From the NCBI RefSeq assembly GCF_006770265.1, contig NZ_CP017194.1, forward strand, positions 1,612,001 through 1,676,000: 64,000 nt of DNA, written 5' to 3'. Origin of the DNA: Lactococcus carnosus (GTDB taxonomy: Bacteria > Bacillota > Bacilli > Lactobacillales > Streptococcaceae). Positions 36,287 through 46,639 of this stretch are shown piece after piece; position 1 is the first letter of the stretch; each line of letters opens with the position of its first letter. A program made the position numbers and the translations under genes. Below the pieces are notes generated by a model. It ran no database searches, was not told the DNA's origin, and saw only the letters and a list, made by a program, of their open reading frames with translations.

Positions 36287-36952
36287 TTAAACTTGTTGTA
36301 GATTTTCGAGCGCTTCGTCTCTAAAAATCGTCGTTGCATGCTCTAGTAATGTCTCTCTAGAATAATCAGATGGTTGTCCATATTCTAGCATTCTAGCACG
36401 TAATAAGCTTACTTCTTTAACGCCTTTACGTTTCTGATTATCCAAAATCGTCAGGTATAACTTATCTTGGAACTGGAAGAGTTCTGACTCTTCGACATCA
36501 TCTTTGACGACCTTGCTGAGTCTAATGGCATCAGACATGGTGTTAAATTTCAAAATGAAATAGACGAAGTCTGCATGATCATCCATAACATCAAAATTTG
36601 GTTGCTTATCTGAATTATCTAGCATGCTGGCTAAATCGCCCATCTGCCCCATCGCTTCATCCATCATTTCTTGTAAGCCCTCAGATCCTTCAGGAAACTG
36701 CATATTATCTATGTCCGTTTCTTCAGTCACTAATAGATCAACACCCTTAGGATGTGGTCGAACTTGAAAGGTCATCATGCCTGTATTAGTGAACTTATCC
36801 TCTATCTCTAGTTCGCTGACTAGCTCATAAAAAAGTTTTTCAACCATACCTTGATTGACTAAAAAATCACTCATTTTGACATCATGTTCTTTTAAATCCT
36901 CAAATGTCAAAGAAATTTTTATCGTTTTATCATTAATTTGTTTGTATTCCAT
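36287..36952 (-). CDS. mecA: MecA, adaptor protein of ClpC protease
   Basis: MecA delivers substrates such as competence regulators to ClpC-ClpP. The 221-residue protein has the N-terminal domain MEYKQINDKTIKISLTFEDL and an acidic linker (DMMDEAMGQMGDLASML-like). The C-terminal ClpC-binding domain includes FDVMDDHADFVYFILKF. A TATAAT at 37008-37013 (minus) is a likely -10 element; no good -35 is seen. Size is normal. Confidence 0.95.
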   Translation of the reverse strand: MEYKQINDKTIKISLTFEDLKEHDVKMSDFLVNQGMVEKLFYELVSELEIEDKFTNTGMMTFQVRPHPKGVDLLVTEETDIDNMQFPEGSEGLQEMMDEAMGQMGDLASMLDNSDKQPNFDVMDDHADFVYFILKFNTMSDAIRLSKVVKDDVEESELFQFQDKLYLTILDNQKRKGVKEVSLLRARMLEYGQPSDYSRETLLEHATTIFRDEALENLQQV

Positions 36953-37020
36953 AGGTTAACCCCGCATTTCATTTCATTAGTGCGCACACTATCATCTCTG
37001 AACACTCATTATATCACAAA

Positions 37021-37038
37021 AGCGCTAATTTTAGCGCT
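37021..37038 (-). terminator. Hairpin between the amino-acid ABC transporter and mecA
   Basis: AGCGCTAA pairs perfectly with TTAGCGCT across two bases. On the minus strand only three T follow, so it is a weak terminator. It also sits just upstream of the mecA -10. Confidence 0.5.
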
Positions 37039-37125
37039 CGTGTGTGTTTACTGTGCTTTTTTGTCTTTGATACATAGAAAAAAATTTGCCACTATCTCAT
37101 GACTAGAAACATCATCTCTATCAGG

Positions 37126-37863
37126 TTATAAAACTTGTGCCAAAAATTCTTGTGTCCGTACTTCTTTTGGATTGTCAAATAAGGCTTTTGGCTCACCAGA
37201 CTCGACAATTTTACCATCTGCCATAAAAATCACGCGATCCGCCACTTCTTTAGCAAAGCCCATCTCGTGTGTGACGATGACCATGGTCATGCCATCCTTA
37301 GCTAGATTCTTCATAACAGATAAAACATCGCCTACCATCTCAGGATCTAAGGCCGATGTTGGCTCATCAAAGAGCATCACATCTGGATTCATGGCTAAGG
37401 CACGCGCAATTGCCACACGTTGTTGTTGCCCACCAGACAAACTTTGCGGATAAGCCTCGACTTTATCAGATAAGCCGACTTTAGCTAGTAAAGCAATAGC
37501 AACCTCTTTGGCAGCCTCTTTTGTTAATTTACCAGTATTAACTGGTGCTAAGGTTAGATTATCAAGCACAGTTAGATTAGGAAATAGGTTAAACTGTTGG
37601 AAAACCATACCCATTTTTTCACGATGCTTAAAGACATCTGTTGCTTTATCAGCAATATTTGTGCCTTCAAAATAAACATCGCCTTTTGTTGGCGTCTCAA
37701 GTAGATTCATCGTTCTGAGGAAAGTTGATTTCCCAGAACCAGATGGCCCTATCATCACGACAACTTCGCCTTTTTTTATCTCAATATCTAAGCCTTTTAG
37801 CACTTCATTCTTTCCGAATGACTTATGCAAGCCTTTGATTTCAATCAAATTTGGTGTAGTCAT
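37126..37863 (-). CDS. Polar amino-acid ABC transporter, ATP-binding protein
   Basis: This 245-residue ATPase of the PAAT (GlnQ-like) family has Walker A ([11 protein letters not shown]), signature [17 protein letters not shown] and Walker B ([15 protein letters not shown]). It overlaps the upstream permease gene by four bases. The same pair lies upstream of mecA in streptococci. Which amino acid is carried cannot be read; glutamine/glutamate or cystine are usual. Confidence 0.93.
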   Translation of the reverse strand: MTTPNLIEIKGLHKSFGKNEVLKGLDIEIKKGEVVVMIGPSGSGKSTFLRTMNLLETPTKGDVYFEGTNIADKATDVFKHREKMGMVFQQFNLFPNLTVLDNLTLAPVNTGKLTKEAAKEVAIALLAKVGLSDKVEAYPQSLSGGQQQRVAIARALAMNPDVMLFDEPTSALDPEMVGDVLSVMKNLAKDGMTMVIVTHEMGFAKEVADRVIFMADGKIVESGEPKALFDNPKEVRTQEFLAQVL

Positions 37864-38546
37864 TTCACATATCCTCTCCCAAGTTTTTTCTCAAGTAGGT
37901 TAATCAAGCGACTCGTGATAAAGGTGACAACAAAATAATAAACCGCAACTAGTAACCAAGGTGACAAGCTTTGATAGGTTGTTGAACTCGTCGTTTGTGC
38001 ACCATTATAGAGCTCCATAACGCCAATTGTGGCAAGGAGCGAGCTATCTTTTATAATCGTCACAAACTCATTACCTAAGGCTGGTAAAATGTTCCGAATC
38101 GCCTGAGGTAAAATGACCTTAATCATCGTTTGTCGTGGTCGAATCCCTAATGAGTAGGCAGCTTCTGTCTGCCCTTTTGGTACTGCATTAATCCCACTTC
38201 GGACGATTTCAGCCACGTAAGCACCTGAATTCATCGACAAGACGATGATACCTGGCACGAGACGTGATAAATCTTCCGTTAAAATACCTAGTTGAAATTC
38301 TGGTAGTGGCATCTTACCAAGTACTTGAAACCCAATCATAATCTGTACCAACATGGGCGTCCCACGGAAAATTTCAATATAGATATTAGATAGCCAACGA
38401 ATCGGGCGTACACTAGATAACTTGCCTAAAGCGATCAAAGTCCCAAGAATCGTCCCAAAAACAACAACGAATGCCGATATCATCAAGGTCACGATCAAAC
38501 CATCATTAAAATAGGGTAAAAATTTGTCAATAAAATTAAAACTCAT
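37860..38546 (-). CDS. Polar amino-acid ABC transporter, permease
   Basis: The 228-residue HisM/GlnP-type permease has several membrane helices and the EAA motif region [20 protein letters not shown]. It begins at ATG 38546, after AGAAAGAGA; a TTG two codons earlier is less likely. No substrate-binding protein is fused to it or encoded beside it, so that component must come from elsewhere. Confidence 0.92.
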   Translation of the reverse strand: MSFNFIDKFLPYFNDGLIVTLMISAFVVVFGTILGTLIALGKLSSVRPIRWLSNIYIEIFRGTPMLVQIMIGFQVLGKMPLPEFQLGILTEDLSRLVPGIIVLSMNSGAYVAEIVRSGINAVPKGQTEAAYSLGIRPRQTMIKVILPQAIRNILPALGNEFVTIIKDSSLLATIGVMELYNGAQTTSSTTYQSLSPWLLVAVYYFVVTFITSRLINLLEKKLGRGYVK

Positions 38547-38664
38547 ATACAATCTCTTTCTGAAAATAGTTATAAATTATTATAGCACAATAATTTATAA
38601 ATTCACTTATTTCCCTAGATAATCCTTAAATCAACTTGCCTCTCTCACTATATCGCCACAAAAC

Positions 38665-38683
38665 AAAAAACGTCACCTGACGT
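38665..38683 (-). terminator. Terminator after msmK
   Basis: The palindrome ACGTCA-CC-TGACGT (38670-38683) is followed on the minus strand by six T. It lies 14 bases after the msmK stop. Confidence 0.88.
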
Positions 38684-38696
38684 CTCTTGCAGTCTT

Positions 38697-39827
38697 TTAG
38701 CCAATAATACGTTCTTCTGTATCCATATCAAAGAAATGCCCTTTATTCACATTAAATGTTAAGTCAACATGATCACCTGGTTGGCGGAAGTCGCGCGCAT
38801 CAACTTTTGATACAAATTCAGTATCGCCGACTTTAGAATAAAGCATTGTTTCAGCACCTAGCAACTCAGAAACAACAACCTCTGCTCTGACATGTTGATT
38901 TGGAAAGACATCCTGAACGATTACTTCCGCTGAGATATCTTCTGGTCGAATACCAAACCAGATTTTCTTGCCATCATAGCCAGATTTTTTAAGTAATTTT
39001 TCTTGTCCTTCTGGAATCTGCATCTTAAGTCCGGCACCGTTACTGATGACGCCACCGTTTAGTGTCACTTCAAAGAAGTTCATGGCAGGGCTACCAATGA
39101 ATCCGGCAACGAATTTATTAGCTGGTTCATTATACAAATCTTTTGGTTCGCCAATCTGTTCGATGCGACCTGTCGTTCCATCAGCACTTTTAGCCGCACT
39201 CATGATGACAATACGGTCAGCAAGTGTCATCGCTTCTGTTTGGTCATGGGTAACGTAAATCGTTGTTGCCCCAATACGACGGTGAATCTTTGCAATTTCA
39301 GCACGCATCGATACACGCAGTTTAGCATCCAAGTTTGACAATGGTTCATCCATCAAGAAGACTTTTGCATCACGAACGATGGCACGGCCCATAGCGACAC
39401 GTTGGCGTTGACCACCTGACATATCAGCAGGTTTACGATCTAGTAATTCTGTCAAACCAAGGATGGCAGCAGCTTCTTCTACACGCTGTTTAATATCTTC
39501 TTTCTTATATTTACGAAGTTTCAGACCAAATGCCATATTATCAAAAACAGTCATATGAGGATAGAGGGCATAGTTCTGGAAGACCATGGCGATATCACGG
39601 TCTTTAGGTGCCACATCGTTCATCCGAACATTATCGATCGAGAACTCACCGCCGGTGATGTCCTCAAGTCCAGCAATCATACGCAAGGTTGTTGACTTAC
39701 CACAGCCTGATGGCCCTACAAATACGATGAATTCCTTATCTTTAACGTCTAGGTTAAAATCTTCTACTGCCTTTATTTTAGCATTTGGATAAACTTTATC
39801 TACATGTTCTAGTTTAAGTGTTGTCAT
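38697..39827 (-). CDS. msmK: MsmK-like ATPase shared by sugar ABC importers
   Basis: The 376-residue CUT1-family ATPase (MalK/UgpC type) has Walker A (GPSGCGKSTTLRMI), signature MSGGQRQRVAMGRAIV and Walker B (VFLMDEPLSNLDAKL). The C-terminal TOBE/regulatory domain includes FGIRPEDISAEV. It stands alone, with no permease or binding protein beside it. That is how MsmK occurs in streptococci, where one ATPase serves several sugar importers. A cre-like site lies in its promoter region. Confidence 0.92.
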   Translation of the reverse strand: MTTLKLEHVDKVYPNAKIKAVEDFNLDVKDKEFIVFVGPSGCGKSTTLRMIAGLEDITGGEFSIDNVRMNDVAPKDRDIAMVFQNYALYPHMTVFDNMAFGLKLRKYKKEDIKQRVEEAAAILGLTELLDRKPADMSGGQRQRVAMGRAIVRDAKVFLMDEPLSNLDAKLRVSMRAEIAKIHRRIGATTIYVTHDQTEAMTLADRIVIMSAAKSADGTTGRIEQIGEPKDLYNEPANKFVAGFIGSPAMNFFEVTLNGGVISNGAGLKMQIPEGQEKLLKKSGYDGKKIWFGIRPEDISAEVIVQDVFPNQHVRAEVVVSELLGAETMLYSKVGDTEFVSKVDARDFRQPGDHVDLTFNVNKGHFFDMDTEERIIG

Positions 39828-39864
39828 TTGGCCTACCTCTTTTTATTTGATACCTTCATTTTAT

Positions 39865-39878
39865 AGCAAACGCTTTCA
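39865..39878 (-). promoter_or_regulatory. cre-like site upstream of msmK
   Basis: On the minus strand the site reads TGAAAGCGTTTGCT, one base from the cre consensus TGWNANCGNTNWCA. It is directly followed by TATAAAAT and lies about 40 bases before the start codon. Carbon catabolite control of the shared sugar-importer ATPase is expected. Confidence 0.65.
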
Positions 39879-39983
39879 TTTTAACATGAACAAAAAGCCT
39901 ATCTTTTTTGTACAATATGCTTTTTATACCAAAAAGGTGCAGCCTATCGACCAACTTTCTATATCACTTTCGGTCAGGAATAG

Positions 39984-40012
39984 AAAAAACGCATTACCAG
40001 TAGGGTAATACG
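39984..40012 (-). terminator. Terminator after the DEAD-box helicase gene
   Basis: On the minus strand CGTATTACC pairs with GGTAATGCG (one wobble) and six T follow. It begins 14 bases after the stop. Confidence 0.88.
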
Positions 40013-40025
40013 AGTCCTCATTTTC

Positions 40026-41366
40026 TTAAAAGCTTTGACGCTTAGCTTTACGTTCAGAACGGCCTTGTGCACGACCTTCAATCCGTTTTTTAGCTGTCTT
40101 TTGTTTGTCAATTTCCCAGCCAATTTTTTTCTTGTAAGCTGGTTTGATATGTTTTTTCTTCTTCTTAACAAGCCCAATCATCGTGATATCAAGCGCTTCT
40201 CTTGATTTTTCACGTTTCTTACGACGGTCACGATCATAAGAGTCAACAATTTCACCATCTTTAATTACTTTTGGTGTAAATTTAATGCCTGTTTTCTCAA
40301 GTTCATGAATGGCTGCATCATCAGATGGCTGATAAAGGGTAATTGCTGTACCACCCATACCATTTCGACCAGTCCGACCAACACGATGGACAAAGAATTC
40401 CAAATCACGTGGAATACCATCATTGATGATATGACTCACACCCTCGATATCGATACCACGCGCAGCTAAATCTGTCGCGACCACATATTGATAGTCCAGA
40501 TTTTGAACGGCTTTCATGATACGTTTACGTTCTCGTGGCGGTACCCCCCCATGAATCTTAGCAACTTTAAAGCCATTATTAGTTAAGAAGCTATGCAATT
40601 CATCTGCACGGTCTTTTGTATTAGCGAAAATCATAGCTAGATAGGGATTAAGTGTTTGCAAAATCTCTAAGATAGCGCCATTATTACCACGGCCCTTAGT
40701 GGAGAAGACCCAGTTATCAATCGTATCACTAATCACCGTTTTGGTTGCAATTTTTTCCATGACTGGATGATTGAGATATTTTTTAAGAAAGGGTTGCAAT
40801 TTTTGTGGAATCGTTGCAGAGAAAACGAGCATCTGTACTTTTTTGTCAAAGGTACTCGCGATTTTATCAACTTCTGTCAAAAATCCCATGTCTAATGTCA
40901 TGTCAGCTTCATCAATGACAAAGATACTTGCTGTATACGTCTTGAGTGCTTGTGCATTAATCAAGTCCATAACGCGACCAGGTGTCCCAATCACGATATG
41001 TGGTTGCGAGCTGCCTAATTTTTCAATTTGACGTTTCTTATCTGTCCCACCAACAAAGTTTGAAATCTTGATGCTGTCATCAAACTTCGTAAATGCCATC
41101 GCTGCATTATAAATTTGCGTCGCAAGTTCTCTTGAAGGTGCCGTAATAACCGCTTGAACACCATCGATCTCTGTATTTATTTTTTGGAAAATCGGCAATA
41201 AAAAGGTATGGGTTTTCCCAGAACCTGTTTTAGATTCGCCGACAATATCACGCCCTTCAAGCGCAATCGGAATCAATTTTTCTTGTACGGGTGTTGCTGT
41301 GTTAAAGTGTATACTCTCTAATGTCTCATTAATAAACGGTTTAAAATTAAAATCTGTAAATAGCAT
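40026..41366 (-). CDS. DEAD-box RNA helicase (CshB-like)
   Basis: This 446-residue helicase remodels RNA, possibly in cold adaptation, ribosome assembly or mRNA turnover. Motifs are GESKTGSGKTHTF (I), PSRELA (Ia), VIDEADMTLDMGF (II), VFSATIP (III) and HRVGRTGRNG (VI). A basic tail (KKKKKHIKPAYKKKIGW and onward) may bind RNA. The ATG at 41366 (MLFTDFNFKPF) is chosen; the longer frame before it has no ribosome site. Confidence 0.93.
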   Translation of the reverse strand: MLFTDFNFKPFINETLESIHFNTATPVQEKLIPIALEGRDIVGESKTGSGKTHTFLLPIFQKINTEIDGVQAVITAPSRELATQIYNAAMAFTKFDDSIKISNFVGGTDKKRQIEKLGSSQPHIVIGTPGRVMDLINAQALKTYTASIFVIDEADMTLDMGFLTEVDKIASTFDKKVQMLVFSATIPQKLQPFLKKYLNHPVMEKIATKTVISDTIDNWVFSTKGRGNNGAILEILQTLNPYLAMIFANTKDRADELHSFLTNNGFKVAKIHGGVPPRERKRIMKAVQNLDYQYVVATDLAARGIDIEGVSHIINDGIPRDLEFFVHRVGRTGRNGMGGTAITLYQPSDDAAIHELEKTGIKFTPKVIKDGEIVDSYDRDRRKKREKSREALDITMIGLVKKKKKHIKPAYKKKIGWEIDKQKTAKKRIEGRAQGRSERKAKRQSF

Positions 41367-41531
41367 ATTATTCTCTTTTTTTCTAGTAGTCGTTCTACCA
41401 TTATAACATAAAAAAAACGCCAAATTATGCTTTATCGCCTTAACACCATGACCAATTTTAAAATAAGTAACAATTTGCGTCAGTATTTTATCATTTTATT
41501 CTCATATTAGGTGTCCATAAAAGACAAATCC

Positions 41532-41565
41532 AAAAAACTATCATTAAGCTTTCCCAATGATAGTT
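41532..41565 (-). terminator. Terminator of the leu operon
   Basis: On the minus strand AACTATCATT pairs with AATGATAGTT, followed by TTTTTTGG. It begins 6 bases after the leuD stop. Confidence 0.92.
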
Positions 41566-41571
41566 GTCTGA

Positions 41572-42165
41572 TTATGCTTGCCAATATGCTGGTCGTTTTT
41601 TTTCATAGGCAGTGATTAAGTCTGCATACTCTAGCGTAATGCCGATATCATCTAGACCATTGACAAGTTTACGTTTCCATTCGGCATCAATCTCGAAAGT
41701 AAAGTCACCTTTTGACGTCCTGATAACTTGATTTGGTAGATCAATCTCGATCGTCTCATCTGGTGATAACCCAGCCAATATCTGACGTGTTTCTAGTGGC
41801 TGTACGATTGGTAGAATACCATTTTTTAATTCATTATTATAATGAATGTCTGAAAATGAACCTGCAATAACCGCATGGAAACCATAATCTTTAATTGCCC
41901 ATGCCGCATGTTCACGTGACGACCCTGACCCGAAGTTATCTCCGGAAATCAAAATCGTCGCTTGCCGATATTCCGGATGATTGAGAATAAAATCAGGATT
42001 GTCGCTTTCTCCGTCGCTTAGGTAACGCCATTCGAAGAACATATTTTTCCCAAAACCAGTTTTATCTGTTGATTTCAAAAATTGTTTGGGAATGATTTGG
42101 TCTGTATCGATATTGTCATTCATAATCGGTACAGTGGTACCTTTATATACTGTAAACTTATCCAT
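41572..42165 (-). CDS. leuD: LeuD, 3-isopropylmalate dehydratase small subunit
   Basis: With LeuC it isomerises 2- to 3-isopropylmalate. The 197-residue swivel domain has [16 protein letters not shown], then [18 protein letters not shown], the aconitase-family small-subunit signature. It overlaps leuC by one base. It is the last gene of the leu operon. Confidence 0.97.
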   Translation of the reverse strand: MDKFTVYKGTTVPIMNDNIDTDQIIPKQFLKSTDKTGFGKNMFFEWRYLSDGESDNPDFILNHPEYRQATILISGDNFGSGSSREHAAWAIKDYGFHAVIAGSFSDIHYNNELKNGILPIVQPLETRQILAGLSPDETIEIDLPNQVIRTSKGDFTFEIDAEWKRKLVNGLDDIGITLEYADLITAYEKKRPAYWQA

Positions 42166-43538
42166 TAAGCAACGACCTCCCGTGCATCTACAAATTTACC
42201 ATTGATTGCAGCGAGCGCTGCCATTACAGGGCTACAGAGATGTGTCCGTGCCCCATGACCTTGGCGACCTTCAAAGTTACGATTTGATGTTGAGGCACAG
42301 TGAACGCCTTCTGGTACGTGGTCTGGATTCATCCCTAGACACATCGAACATCCTGGCTCCCGCCATTCAAATCCTGCATCTAGGAAGATTTTATCTAAGC
42401 CGAGTGCTTCAGCTGCTTCCTTAACTGGACGACTACCTGGGACAACGATAGCAGTCAGTTTCGATGCGATTTTTTGCCCCTTAACGATATCTGCGGCTAA
42501 CTGTAAATCACTTAACCGTGCATTGGTACAAGACCCGATAAAGACATAGCCCAGATCGATATCTGATGGCTTACCACCTGGTTTTAAATCCATGTAGGTG
42601 TAGGCACGTTCATCATTAAAATCTTTAATTTCTGGGAAAGACTCAGTAAACTCGATTCCCATCTCTGGGTTAGTACCCCATGTTACCATCGGTGCAAGTT
42701 TTGAGACATCTATGGTAATCACTTTATCATAGACAGCATCTGCATCAGAAGGTAGTGTTTCCCAGTCAGCAATAGCAGCAGCCATATCTTTAGGTGAGAA
42801 CTCACGACCCGCAACATAGTCATAGGTCTTTTGATCGGGATTCATCAGGCCTATTTTTGAGCCAAATTCGATGGCCATATTACAGATGGTCATCCGCTCT
42901 TCCATCTCAAGCTCAGCAACCGCTTCTCCAGTGAATTCAACTGCATACCCAACACCTGCATCAACGCCGTGCTTGGCAATCAAGGCAAGAATGAAGTCCT
43001 TAGAGTAGACCCCTTTCGCTGGTTTACCGATGAAGTCAACTTTCATTTGCTTAGGCTTAACTTGCCAGAGGGTTTGTGTCGCAAAGACATGCTCAACTTC
43101 ACTAGTTCCAATACCAAAGGCAATCGCTCCGAAAGCACCATTTGTCGCAGTATGCGAATCACCACAAACAATAACTTTCCCCGGTTGGGCGTTTCCTGTT
43201 TCGGGCCCCACCATATGGACAATCCCTTGGCGTGCAGAACCATGTGTCGCCGCATCTATCCCAAATTCTTCAACATTTCGTGCTAAGGTATCAATCTGAT
43301 TTTTAGAAATTAAGTCAGAAATGTTGAAAATATCAACCGTCGGTACATTATGATCGGTTGTCCCAAAAGTTAAGTCAGGGCGACGTACCTGACGTCCGGC
43401 TTCACGTAAGCCTTGAAAAGCTTGAGGACTGGTTACCTCGTGAATCATGTGGAAATCTACATAAAGGAGTTGGGGCTCAAATGTCTCACCTGTGATGACG
43501 TGACGCTCCCAAAGCTTATCAAAAATTGTTTGTCCCAT
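42165..43538 (-). CDS. leuC: LeuC, 3-isopropylmalate dehydratase large subunit
   Basis: This 457-residue aconitase-family protein carries the [4Fe-4S] cluster ligands in [15 protein letters not shown] and [13 protein letters not shown]. Substrate-site text includes [14 protein letters not shown]. Its cluster depends on assembly systems such as the suf operon about 10 kb away. It lies 13 bases after the DUF1294 gene. Confidence 0.97.
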   Translation of the reverse strand: MGQTIFDKLWERHVITGETFEPQLLYVDFHMIHEVTSPQAFQGLREAGRQVRRPDLTFGTTDHNVPTVDIFNISDLISKNQIDTLARNVEEFGIDAATHGSARQGIVHMVGPETGNAQPGKVIVCGDSHTATNGAFGAIAFGIGTSEVEHVFATQTLWQVKPKQMKVDFIGKPAKGVYSKDFILALIAKHGVDAGVGYAVEFTGEAVAELEMEERMTICNMAIEFGSKIGLMNPDQKTYDYVAGREFSPKDMAAAIADWETLPSDADAVYDKVITIDVSKLAPMVTWGTNPEMGIEFTESFPEIKDFNDERAYTYMDLKPGGKPSDIDLGYVFIGSCTNARLSDLQLAADIVKGQKIASKLTAIVVPGSRPVKEAAEALGLDKIFLDAGFEWREPGCSMCLGMNPDHVPEGVHCASTSNRNFEGRQGHGARTHLCSPVMAALAAINGKFVDAREVVA

Positions 43539-43551
43539 ATTACACTTCTTT

Positions 43552-43836
43552 CTATTTATTTACTATAAAATACACAGCACCGATAACGATGATGACACCC
43601 AGCCACCATGTCATCTGAAAATATCCTTTTCGCGTCTTATGGTGCAAAAGATGCCCTGCACTGATCGCACCTAGGCCACCGAATAACAGCGTTGCTAGTA
43701 GGAGCGTTCTCTCGCTGATGCGCCACTGACCTTTTTTCGCTCGATGCTTATCTATGGCATATAAGGTAAAGGTGACGAGATTCCAAATAACCAGTATCCC
43801 GATTAAACTCAGTTTTATGTTCATGTCTAGGGTCAT
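43552..43836 (-). CDS. DUF1294 small membrane protein inside the leu operon
   Basis: The 94-residue protein has three hydrophobic segments and the DUF1294 pattern [38 protein letters not shown] and YFQMTWWLG. The start overlaps the leuB stop by four bases and leuC follows 13 bases later, so it is translated as part of the leucine operon. No role in leucine synthesis is known to me. It may be a passenger or a membrane accessory. Confidence 0.88.
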   Translation of the reverse strand: MTLDMNIKLSLIGILVIWNLVTFTLYAIDKHRAKKGQWRISERTLLLATLLFGGLGAISAGHLLHHKTRKGYFQMTWWLGVIIVIGAVYFIVNK

Positions 43837-44870
43837 AGGTGTTTGATAATCGCTTCTGTCATCTCACTTAAGCTGGCTTGACCACCTAAGTCTTTCGTTA
43901 AGACACCGGCTAAAAGTGTTTGGTGAACCGCATGTTCGATATACTCAGCTCCAGTTGTTTCACCAAAACTTTCTCGTAACATCATGGCCACTGACAAGAT
44001 CATAGAGATTGGATTGGCAACCCCTAAACCTGCGATATCTGGGGCAGAGCCATGGATAGGTTCATAAAGTGACGGGCCATTTTCGGCATGTGATGCTGAC
44101 GGCATCACACCCAAAGTGCCAGGCAAGACACTTGATTCATCTGATAGGATATCCCCGAAGAGATTTTCTGTCACGATGACATCAAAGTCACTAGGATTTG
44201 TGATCATCTTCATGGCTAAACTATCGACTAGGGCATGCTCTAAAGTCACATCTGGATAGTCTTTTGCGACTTCATCGGCTACAATACGCCATAATTTAGA
44301 AGTGGCAAGGACATTTTGCTTATCCACAGATGTTACTTTTTTCCCTCTACCTCGGGCAATATCAAAAGCAATTCTGATAATTCGCTCGATTTCTTCATAG
44401 CTATAGTCATTGACATCACGCGCAGTGCGTTCATTTAGGGTATGTTCCCCAAAATAAATGCCGCCAGTCAACTCACGAACAACAACGAAGTCCACACCTT
44501 CGATAATCTCTGCTTTTAGTGGAGATAAGTGTTTCAATGCTTCAAAAATTTGTACAGGTCGGATATTGGCAAATAGGCCTAGCGCTTTACGCAGTGCTAG
44601 CAAGCCTTGTTCAGGTCTAACAGCTGCATCATTATACTGGGGACCACCGATAGCTGCGAGCAAAATCGCATCTGCTGATTGTGTTGCTGCAAGCGTGTCG
44701 TCGGGTAATGGGTGACCTGCTACATCGATTGCGGCACCACCAAAGGCTTTGGCCTCTATCGTATAGGCAAAGTTGATTTTAGGTGCAACAGCCGCTAAGA
44801 CTGCTAGACCTGCTGCCATAATTTCTGGACCAATCCCATCACCTGCTAGGGTTACTATTTTTTTCGTCAT
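43833..44870 (-). CDS. leuB: LeuB, 3-isopropylmalate dehydrogenase
   Basis: This 345-residue enzyme oxidises 3-isopropylmalate with NAD. It starts MTKKIVTLAGDGIGPEIM at ATG 44870, after AAAGGATATGAC. Substrate and metal residues are visible in FVVVRELTGGIYFG, TSVDKQNVLATS, DSLAMKMI and ENLFGDILSDESSVL. It lies 18 bases after leuA. Confidence 0.97.
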   Translation of the reverse strand: MTKKIVTLAGDGIGPEIMAAGLAVLAAVAPKINFAYTIEAKAFGGAAIDVAGHPLPDDTLAATQSADAILLAAIGGPQYNDAAVRPEQGLLALRKALGLFANIRPVQIFEALKHLSPLKAEIIEGVDFVVVRELTGGIYFGEHTLNERTARDVNDYSYEEIERIIRIAFDIARGRGKKVTSVDKQNVLATSKLWRIVADEVAKDYPDVTLEHALVDSLAMKMITNPSDFDVIVTENLFGDILSDESSVLPGTLGVMPSASHAENGPSLYEPIHGSAPDIAGLGVANPISMILSVAMMLRESFGETTGAEYIEHAVHQTLLAGVLTKDLGGQASLSEMTEAIIKHL

Positions 44871-44888
44871 GTCATATCCTTTTTCCAA

Positions 44889-46454
44889 TTATAAGTCGGG
44901 GGTTGCTTTTTCAGAGATCTTTTTCGTGATGATACCAGCGTTTTCACGTTGTACCAAGGTGTTGGCATTTGAATAGGCAATCGCACTGGCACGTAAGACA
45001 TCAAAATCTAGACCATTTGCATTAAAGATCGTGCCTGTATCGATATTTTCTACCGTGACATGTACTTCTGCCTGTGCATCAATCCCATCTGTTACAGCCG
45101 TAATATTGTAGCTATCTAGCTTAACTGTATGGTTGAAAAATGTATCGATGGCATTAAAGGCTGCTTCGATAGATCCGCTACCAGTCGCGACGGTGTCGAT
45201 GACCTCCTCACCTTCATTTTTCATGCTAATCGTGACCGTTTGTGTGCCATCTTGATTTGATGTGATAAATAAGGTATCAAACTGGAAGCCTTTAGGATTC
45301 TCAACCGTTGTACCAGCCACCAATGCTCGAATATCAGCATCTGTGATATCGTGTTTTTTATCTGCTAATGTCTTAAACTTAGCAAAAAGTGACTGACGTG
45401 TGTCTTCTGATACATCTGCAAAGCCAAGCTCGTTGATTTTCTCATTAAAGGCATGACGACCAGACAGTTTACCTAGTGGCAGAGAATTTTTCTTAACACC
45501 AACGAGTTCCGGTGTAATGATTTCATACGTTTCAGGATTTTTTAGTACGCCATCTTGGTGAATACCCGACTCATGGGCAAAGGCATTACCACCAATGACC
45601 GCTTTATTTTTAGGGACTGGAATACCTGAGAAACGTGAGACAAGTTCTGATGTCGCAAAGGTCTCATTTAGGACGATATCAGAGGTCGCTTGATAGTAGT
45701 CTTGTCTGATTTGAAGTGCGACAGCTACCTCTTCTAAGGCGACATTTCCTGCTCGCTCACCAATGCCATTAATCGTGCCTTCAACTCGACCTGCACCGCC
45801 TTTGATGGCTGCGAGTGTATTAGCCGTCGCCATCCCTAAGTCATCATGACAATGTGGACTAAAGATAATCTCGCGATTAGAGACGATGTTCTCAATCAAA
45901 AACTTAAAGGTCTCGTAATATTCCGTCGGTGTTGTAAAACCGACCGTATCTGGAATATTAATATAGGTTGCACCAGCATCAACTGCTGCTTGAACCGCTT
46001 TTAATAAGAATGGTTTTTCAGATCGTGTTGCATCTTCTGGAGAGAACTCAACAACATCAAATAGACTTCTTGCATAGCTGACATGTTCCGTAATCGAGGC
46101 AAGGACTTCATCTGGCGATTTTTTTAATTTATAGGCCATATGAATCGGGCTTGTGGCGATGAAGACATGAATCTGGGGGAATTTTGCATTTTTCAGTGCT
46201 TTAGATACCGCGTCTATGTCTGATTTGACTGCTCTAGCGAGCCCTGTAACTGCTGTTTTCGTCAAGGTTTCAGCGATGATTTTTACTGCCTCAAATGAAT
46301 CTGGACTTGCTGCTGGAAAGCCAGCTTCTATCGCTGAAATGCCCCATTTTTCAAGTTGCTTGGCAATCATGACTTTTTCATTGATTGAAAAGTTAACGCC
46401 TGGTGTTTGTTCCCCATCACGAAGACTCGTGTCTAAAAATTCTATTTTACGCAT
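44889..46454 (-). CDS. leuA: LeuA, 2-isopropylmalate synthase
   Basis: This enzyme condenses acetyl-CoA with 2-oxoisovalerate, the first step of leucine synthesis. The 521-residue protein has the catalytic barrel start FLDTSLRDGEQTPGVNFS and metal His residues in SPHCHDDLGMATAN. The second signature is IKGGAGRVEGTINGIGERAG. A C-terminal LeuA regulatory domain gives leucine feedback. It is the first gene behind the attenuator leader. Confidence 0.97.
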   Translation of the reverse strand: MRKIEFLDTSLRDGEQTPGVNFSINEKVMIAKQLEKWGISAIEAGFPAASPDSFEAVKIIAETLTKTAVTGLARAVKSDIDAVSKALKNAKFPQIHVFIATSPIHMAYKLKKSPDEVLASITEHVSYARSLFDVVEFSPEDATRSEKPFLLKAVQAAVDAGATYINIPDTVGFTTPTEYYETFKFLIENIVSNREIIFSPHCHDDLGMATANTLAAIKGGAGRVEGTINGIGERAGNVALEEVAVALQIRQDYYQATSDIVLNETFATSELVSRFSGIPVPKNKAVIGGNAFAHESGIHQDGVLKNPETYEIITPELVGVKKNSLPLGKLSGRHAFNEKINELGFADVSEDTRQSLFAKFKTLADKKHDITDADIRALVAGTTVENPKGFQFDTLFITSNQDGTQTVTISMKNEGEEVIDTVATGSGSIEAAFNAIDTFFNHTVKLDSYNITAVTDGIDAQAEVHVTVENIDTGTIFNANGLDFDVLRASAIAYSNANTLVQRENAGIITKKISEKATPDL

Positions 46455-46545
46455 GATACATCTCCTTATAGTTCTAGCTCGTGTGTGACAGCAGTAGCTG
46501 ATTATGCTAGATAATCAGCTCACTGGTTAGGTCAGATAAATTGAT

Positions 46546-46582
46546 AAAAGAAAAGCGCCTCACCTATAAAGTAAGACGCTTT
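46546..46582 (-). terminator. Attenuator terminator in the leu leader
   Basis: On the minus strand AAAGCGTCTTAC pairs with GTGAGGCGCTTT (wobbles allowed) and is followed by TCTTTT. It lies between the leader peptide and leuA, about 90 bases before the leuA start, as a transcription attenuator would. Confidence 0.8.
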
Positions 46583-46639
46583 ACCTGTCCTACTTGATGA
46601 ATGAACGCCAAACAGGATACGAACGATAAGAGAACTCTC

